Shown piece after piece: positions 6,626 through 9,782 of a stretch of DNA of 9,782 nt. Location of the stretch: NCBI GenBank assembly GCA_023424865.1, contig JAFADM010000114.1, positions 1 through 9,782 of the forward strand, written 5' to 3'. The notes below the pieces were generated by a model. The model searched no databases, was not told the DNA's origin, and saw nothing but the letters and a program-made list of their open reading frames with translations. The translations under genes were made by a program, and so were the position numbers. Positions within the stretch are counted from its first letter, which is position 1. Each line of letters opens with the position of its first letter. Source of the DNA: Bacillota bacterium (lineage in GTDB: Bacteria; Bacillota_A; Clostridia; DSM-8532).

Positions 6626-6736
6626 GTGACGCGAAGATGGCTTCCTTATAAAGAAGCAGAAAAATTGGTCTACTTCCACTATCAAAAGACAGCTTTATGG
6701 GAAGTTAAGGAGAGACTTCTTCGAGAAAATCTGTAA
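6626..6736 (+). other. possible 36-codon ORF or gene relic
   Basis: A GTG-initiated frame whose product has a protein-like amphipathic stretch (RWLPYKEAEKLVYFHYQ, then ALWEVKERLLREN). AGGAG lies 13 bases before the GTG, too far for a good site. Other frames are also open here, including a minus-strand 26-codon frame from 6785 (GFAGRNAINKDITDFLEEV), so the coding strand is unclear. The gap between the membrane-protein gene and the converging HAD gene (6591-6812) holds no clear terminator. Confidence 0.2.
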
Positions 6737-6812
6737 TATCTTTGTTTATAGCATTCCTCCCGGCAAAGCCACAGAATCTATGCATTATAAAGGTTAGGGT
6801 AAGCCGACATGC

Positions 6813-7892
6813 CTATTTATCATCATCAGTGTCCATTTCAAACAGCTCTAGAATAGTTTTATATGATTTGGAAGTGGATTTTTCACTGTATTGTTTCAAG
6901 GCATCACCTAAAGTAGATGACAAGTTTAGTGCATCGGCGATTGATTTTCCGGTTTTGCTTTTTATACTTTCTGCTTTTGCCAAAGTAGAAAGAGTTTCGT
7001 TTGCTTTTTCAACTTCCCTGGTCTCTGCGGCATTTGCAGTATGCTTTGCTTCAAGAATCTCATAGACGGCAGTTTTGTCAATTATTGCCTTTGTTAACAT
7101 ATCCAATTCAGAACCATCCGAATAATCCGCCGGGGCAAAATAGCGTATACGGTTATCCCTAAGCATTTTAAATACTTTTGTCTTATCAACTGTCTCCGGA
7201 TTGAACACGCCTATTGAATGCCCACCATAGGCGTTTACAAGCTTCATACATGGGATATCCGTATCGCTATCACCAATATAAACCATATTTCGGAAAGGCA
7301 CTCTTATATCCTCCGGTGCAAAATAGTCATTTACGCCCGGATCATTGATATCTAAAACACCTTTTTCAATTCTAAAAAGAAATTGAGTTTTATTTGTGTA
7401 GTTGATAGCTTGCGCAGGCCATTTGGCTACACCCCGCTCATTGAAGTAAAAAGAACTTGCGTATATTTTTTCAAAGGCTCCGCTCTTTGCCATTTCTGTT
7501 CCCTCTATCATTTCCTTAAGACCGGATGAAATGATATAGTGTTCTACGATAACATGATGATCCTTTCCATATGTACGAATACGCTCAAACCATTCACCAA
7601 CGCCAGGAAATAACTGAACTTTAGCTCCATAATCGGCAAGGGTTTTTTTATTAAGAACAAAATTGCCTTCTGACTCCTGAACCATCTTGTACATATATGC
7701 CAGATTTCCGTCCATGTCGTTACTGGTTGCCAAGCTGTTTGATTCACTCCAGAATTGTCCTATGTTATATCCCACAGACTGTATGTATCCCTGCGCCTGC
7801 ATATCATCGGGAGATAAAGTCTTATCAAAGTCGTAGCAGATTGCTAATACCGGATATTGCTCTTTGTGTTTTCGCTGATATGTGGTGCTCAT
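6813..7892 (-). CDS. HAD-superfamily hydrolase/phosphatase with helical C-terminal extension
   Basis: A cytoplasmic phosphoryl hydrolase of 359 residues. Motif I is YDFDKTL with the nucleophile Asp21 and acid Asp23; motif II is IISSG (Ser122 or Ser123); Lys168 in NKTQFLF is a candidate motif III; motif IV is YIGDSDTDIPCM with Asp208 and Asp212. All four HAD motifs are thus present and the enzyme should be active. Residues 27-115 form the cap region. About 95 residues after the core (265-359) are predicted helical, charged and alanine/serine-rich, with an acidic DTDDD end, which is not standard for small HAD phosphatases. The start at 7892 is set by AGGAGG eight bases upstream; an in-frame ATG at 7919 has no site. 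It follows the GNAT gene by 107 bases on the same strand. Substrate unknown; the phosphoserine-phosphatase-like subgroup is a guess. Confidence 0.82.
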   Translation of the reverse strand: MSTTYQRKHKEQYPVLAICYDFDKTLSPDDMQAQGYIQSVGYNIGQFWSESNSLATSNDMDGNLAYMYKMVQESEGNFVLNKKTLADYGAKVQLFPGVGEWFERIRTYGKDHHVIVEHYIISSGLKEMIEGTEMAKSGAFEKIYASSFYFNERGVAKWPAQAINYTNKTQFLFRIEKGVLDINDPGVNDYFAPEDIRVPFRNMVYIGDSDTDIPCMKLVNAYGGHSIGVFNPETVDKTKVFKMLRDNRIRYFAPADYSDGSELDMLTKAIIDKTAVYEILEAKHTANAAETREVEKANETLSTLAKAESIKSKTGKSIADALNLSSTLGDALKQYSEKSTSKSYKTILELFEMDTDDDK

Positions 7893-7900
7893 TATCATTT

Positions 7901-7906
7901 CCTCCT
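7901..7906 (-). promoter_or_regulatory. ribosome binding site deciding the HAD start
   Basis: AGGAGG on the minus strand, eight bases before the ATG at 7890-7892. The intermediate in-frame ATG only two bases after the site and the ATG at 7919 upstream of it are both poorly placed. Confidence 0.75.
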
Positions 7907-7926
7907 GATTGCTTATCATAGCCAGA

Positions 7927-7956
7927 ATAGCGGGTTGGCAGTTGTTGCCTCGCTAT
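7927..7956. repeat. nested hairpin in the leader of the HAD gene
   Basis: Outer arms ATAGCG (7927-7932) and CGCTAT (7951-7956) are perfectly complementary. Inner arms GGCA (7937-7940) and TGCC (7946-7949) also pair. The structure lies about 35-64 bases upstream of the HAD start codon in its mRNA. No T-run follows on either strand, so it is not a typical terminator. It could be a leader stem or an operator. Confidence 0.45.
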
Positions 7957-7978
7957 CTGCGGAATTACTTAATTAATA

Positions 7979-7989
7979 ATTATATTATA
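7979..7989 (-). promoter_or_regulatory. possible -10 region for the HAD gene
   Basis: The minus strand has two overlapping TATAAT hexamers here, in the GNAT-HAD gap. No convincing -35 lies 16-18 bases upstream, so this may be only AT-rich spacer. Confidence 0.25.
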
Positions 7990-7999
7990 ATCTGCTTAA

Positions 8000-8524
8000 T
8001 TATAGATATAAGTTCATTAATATTTCATCAGCATATTCTCCGTTAATTTTAAAAAACTTTTTATAAAGTCCAATCTCACTAAAGCCCATTTTTTTATATA
8101 ATTTTATTGCATTAATATTATCAGCTCTAACTCCCAAATGTATTATCTCTATTTGTTTTGTGTTCTTTGCAAAATTAATTAAAGTTTTCATTAATTCGGT
8201 TCCAATACCTATATTCCAAAAATCTCTTTTTACTGATACAGCAATATCGCATTGATGAGATATCCTCTCTCTGTTAGGACTTTGAATACTTCCAACACAT
8301 ACTGTTTTTCCATTAATTTTGCCTACGAAAAGTGCGGATTTCTCGGATGAATTTATATTTTCAATAAATTTCTCTTCCGACTCAACATCCATATGAAAGC
8401 CATTTTGCCCAAATAAAAGATTATCGCTTTCTCCACCTACAAGGTTAAGATACTTAATTATTGCTTCGGCATCAGCTTTTGTTGCCTTTGCTATTAAAAG
8501 TTCCATTCCGTTTTTTAATAACAT
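8000..8524 (-). CDS. GNAT-family N-acetyltransferase
   Basis: A cytoplasmic acetyl-CoA-dependent acyltransferase of 174 residues, normal for the family. The core shows the beta4 strand QCDIAVSVK (about 91-99), the acetyl-CoA pyrophosphate loop NIGIGTE (104-110) heading a long helix, the IHLGVRADN strand (128-136), and the NAIKLYKKMGF motif (138-148) that closes GNAT folds, followed by the usual C-terminal strand. The layout resembles RimL/RimJ-like or antibiotic-type GNATs; the acceptor cannot be told. AAGGGG lies eight bases before the ATG. The gene is markedly richer in A and T than the isomerase gene 84 bases upstream, which argues for a separate origin even though both may be read from one transcript. 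Confidence 0.85.
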   Translation of the reverse strand: MLLKNGMELLIAKATKADAEAIIKYLNLVGGESDNLLFGQNGFHMDVESEEKFIENINSSEKSALFVGKINGKTVCVGSIQSPNRERISHQCDIAVSVKRDFWNIGIGTELMKTLINFAKNTKQIEIIHLGVRADNINAIKLYKKMGFSEIGLYKKFFKINGEYADEILMNLYL

Positions 8525-8608
8525 CTCATAAACCCCTTATATGAATTATTTTCACAATTTAAAAGAATGTTGAGTAAAACAATGTCTGATTATACTTTTT
8601 TGTCGCAG

Positions 8609-9388
8609 TTATAAAGCAGTGAGAAAGGCGGCTTTTTGATATGATTTACCTAAAAAATCTTTAAGCTGAGCAATATCTTCCTTTCCGCGATATTCTGTTT
8701 CAAGTGTCAGGCAGCCTTCATATGAAGAGCATCTTATTTTTTGCATAATTTTAGACCAGTCTATTGTTCCCATAAAAGGCGCAAGATGTTGATCTTCTAT
8801 CCCGTTATTATCGTGCAGATGAACAGCGGCAAGTCTGTCCGCGTACAATGACAACCAGTCAACATCCTTACACCACACATTAGAATGGCCTGAATCATAA
8901 CAAAAGGCAATATGTCTGTCATGATAATGATCCAGGACATACCGTATATGCTGGTCTGTGCGAACATTTTCAATTGCCAGTACAACATCATGTTTTATCG
9001 CACATTCAAATAAATGCTCAAGCCTATGCAAACCTATATCGGATATTTCTGGCGGCGCGCTTCCGTTTGTTAAGTGCATAACCATACATCGTATATCGTT
9101 TATATTACAGTCTTTTATTGCCTTAATAAACTCTTTCTCTTTTTCATCGCCATGAGGTCCGGGTTCCCACAACGAATTGCAATGATCCATGTCCGAATGT
9201 ACGTTTTCAATTTGTAAATTATATTGATTCGCTAAAGAAACCCGCTCATTTCTTGTGTCTTTATCGTTTTCTCCCCACCAAAGCATAACAGAACGATAGC
9301 CTGAATTTCGGTATATTTCAAAGCGCTCCTTCAAGGATAAAAACGGGTATCCGTTTGCCGTAGTAGTCCCAATAATATTTTGCTTCAT
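8609..9388 (-). CDS. sugar phosphate isomerase/epimerase, xylose-isomerase-like TIM barrel
   Basis: A metal-dependent sugar isomerase or epimerase (AP-endonuclease-2 / IolE/IolH-like superfamily), 259 residues, about the normal length. Successive barrel strands carry the expected metal and substrate residues: ENVHSD (His64), VMHLT (His105), LAIENVR (Glu140), CYDSGHSNV (Asp165, His168), AVHLHDN (His190, His192) with DQHLAPFMGTIDW following, and LTLETE (Glu230). The set of Glu140, Asp165/His168, His190 and Glu230 matches the metal site of the superfamily. The ATG at 9386-9388 is chosen because GGGAGGG lies six bases upstream; an in-frame ATG at 9421 would add 11 residues but has no site. It is the first of three same-strand genes. 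The exact sugar is unknown. Confidence 0.86.
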   Translation of the reverse strand: MKQNIIGTTTANGYPFLSLKERFEIYRNSGYRSVMLWWGENDKDTRNERVSLANQYNLQIENVHSDMDHCNSLWEPGPHGDEKEKEFIKAIKDCNINDIRCMVMHLTNGSAPPEISDIGLHRLEHLFECAIKHDVVLAIENVRTDQHIRYVLDHYHDRHIAFCYDSGHSNVWCKDVDWLSLYADRLAAVHLHDNNGIEDQHLAPFMGTIDWSKIMQKIRCSSYEGCLTLETEYRGKEDIAQLKDFLGKSYQKAAFLTAL

Positions 9389-9394
9389 AACAAG

Positions 9395-9401
9395 CCCTCC
9401 C
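9395..9401 (-). promoter_or_regulatory. ribosome binding site deciding the isomerase start
   Basis: GGGAGGG on the minus strand, six bases before the ATG at 9386-9388. It favours this start over the in-frame ATG at 9421. Confidence 0.72.
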
Positions 9402-9546
9402 GCTAGAGAGTGTTCGTTCATTAGTTAAATCATCTTATAATTGTACTATGAAAAGAACACGAAGGTATTATTATTTGGGTGTAAGACACGTTATTAAATA
9501 ATAATTGAGAAGATATAAAAATTTAGGTGTCGTTTTTCATTTTCCC

Positions 9547-9575
9547 TTGCCACTTTTACCCATAAGACATATAAT
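9547..9575 (+). promoter_or_regulatory. strong sigma-A-type promoter driving the structured RNA
   Basis: TTGCCA (9547-9552, five of six to consensus), a 17-base spacer, and a perfect TATAAT (9570-9575). Transcription is predicted to start at about 9582-9584, exactly where the long inverted repeat and the folded GC-rich segment begin. No protein-coding frame follows inside the window. Confidence 0.72.
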
Positions 9576-9582
9576 AAACCTT

Positions 9583-9775
9583 AGGGGAAAACTGAATAAA
9601 GTCGCCGTGTCCCGGAAGTGTTGGTAGCACTTCCGGGCGCATGACAGGTGATCGTGGCACCTCGCACGTCAGCATTACGCTGCCACAGCGACATGCTTAT
9701 TTTAAAGCATTTTTCTCGCTTTTGCAACGACGAAGCTCGCGTAGGGGTTATTTCACCTATGCGCGCTTTTTTTAG
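9583..9775 (+). ncRNA. candidate structured small RNA or leader of unknown class, about 190 nt
   Basis: Bounded by a near-consensus promoter on the left and an intrinsic terminator on the right, and GC-rich against AT-rich flanks. Stems seen: P1, GTCGC (9601-9605) with GCGAC (9688-9692), extended past a mismatch by GTG/CAC (9607-9609 with 9684-9686). P2, a perfect ten-pair hairpin 9611-9620 with 9628-9637 and a seven-base loop. P3, AGGTG/CACCT (9646-9650 with 9658-9662), extended across a CGCAC bulge by TGAC/GTCA (9642-9645 with 9668-9671). P4, ATGCTT/AAGCAT (9693-9698 with 9705-9710) followed by five Ts. Then the terminator hairpin. P2 and P3 sit inside P1, giving a three-way junction. No 6S, tmRNA, SRP, RNase P or familiar riboswitch core is recognised. 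It could also be a leader whose gene lies beyond 9782. Confidence 0.55.
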
Positions 9776-9782
9776 TTTTCCC
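9585..9782. repeat. terminal inverted repeat enclosing the structured RNA
   Basis: Bases 9585-9601 and 9766-9782 are complementary over 17 positions: 15 Watson-Crick pairs, one G-T (9594 with 9773) and one T-T mismatch (9597 with 9770). Base 9584 is also G, so the pairing would extend if base 9783 is C. Read as RNA this is a closing stem joining the 5' and 3' ends; read as DNA it could be the inverted ends of a small element of about 200 bases. Confidence 0.6.
9733..9773 (+). terminator. intrinsic terminator at the end of the structured RNA
   Basis: A 13-position stem (9733-9745 with 9756-9768) with a single T-C mismatch and one G-T pair, a ten-base loop (9746-9755), followed by seven Ts at 9767-9773. 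Only the plus strand has the T-run after the stem. Confidence 0.75.

Noticed and set aside
9411..9460. GTGTTC and GAACAC as an operator in front of the isomerase gene
   Set aside because: Six-base arms 38 bases apart in AT-rich sequence, with no recognisable promoter between them; likely chance.
9650..9670. Resemblance to the T-box antiterminator core (GTGGCACC followed by CGC)
   Set aside because: The usual GG before TGGNACC is missing, the CGCG is altered, and there is too little upstream RNA for a stem I with specifier and AGUGA loops.

Overview
The window looks like accessory DNA from a low-to-moderate G+C Firmicute, most likely a clostridium (Lachnospiraceae or a relative). The evidence is strong AGGAGG-type ribosome binding sites, short AT-rich spacers, sigma-A-type promoters and the protein families present. 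The taxonomic placement is inference. I see no tRNA, rRNA, CRISPR array or complete insertion sequence.

Layout. (1) Positions 1-2372, minus strand: a 12-helix MFS transporter (1014-2234) followed 66 bases later by a ROK-type regulator that runs off the left edge (1-947). They form a likely sugar or sugar-derivative uptake operon, with a promoter at 2343-2371 and a 14-base palindrome just downstream of the expected start site. (2) Positions 2608-3798, plus strand: a divergent PlsC-like acyltransferase with its own good promoter. (3) Positions 3944-4546, minus strand: a stand-alone GyrI-like effector-binding protein. (4) Positions 4569-5022: a scrapyard holding a frameshifted C-terminal zinc ribbon of a MutM/Nei-type DNA glycosylase, a perfect inverted repeat, and a broken piece of a ParB-like partition protein, probably the scar of a lost mobile element. 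(5) Positions 5028-6590, plus strand: a drug-sensing module. A MerR-family activator has a tandemly repeated TipAS-like ligand domain and sits behind a classic long-spacer MerR promoter/operator; it is translationally coupled (8-base overlap) to a small four-helix membrane protein. (6) Positions 6813-9388, minus strand: a sugar-phosphate isomerase/epimerase, a GNAT acetyltransferase and a HAD phosphatase with a long helical tail, in that transcription order. (7) Positions 9547-9782, plus strand: no protein gene, but a near-consensus promoter followed by a GC-rich, highly folded stretch ending in a strong intrinsic terminator.

How the parts work together. The ROK/MFS pair reads as a self-regulated transporter operon. 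The MerR/membrane-protein pair reads as an autoregulated drug-responsive operon. The isomerase/GNAT/HAD trio share a strand but have gaps of 84 and 107 bases and differ in base composition, so they may be independently acquired rather than one pathway.

The most unusual item is the right end. A TTGCCA-17-TATAAT promoter is placed so that transcription should begin at about 9583. From there at least four hairpins and a three-part closing stem can be drawn, and the first bases of the RNA (from 9584) are complementary to the last bases of the window over 17 positions (15 Watson-Crick, one G-U, one mismatch). I do not recognise the class. It could be a free-standing small RNA, a leader for a gene beyond the window, a retron-like msr/msd RNA, or a small TIR-flanked element. 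All identifications rest on reading motifs by eye; no database search or folding program was run.
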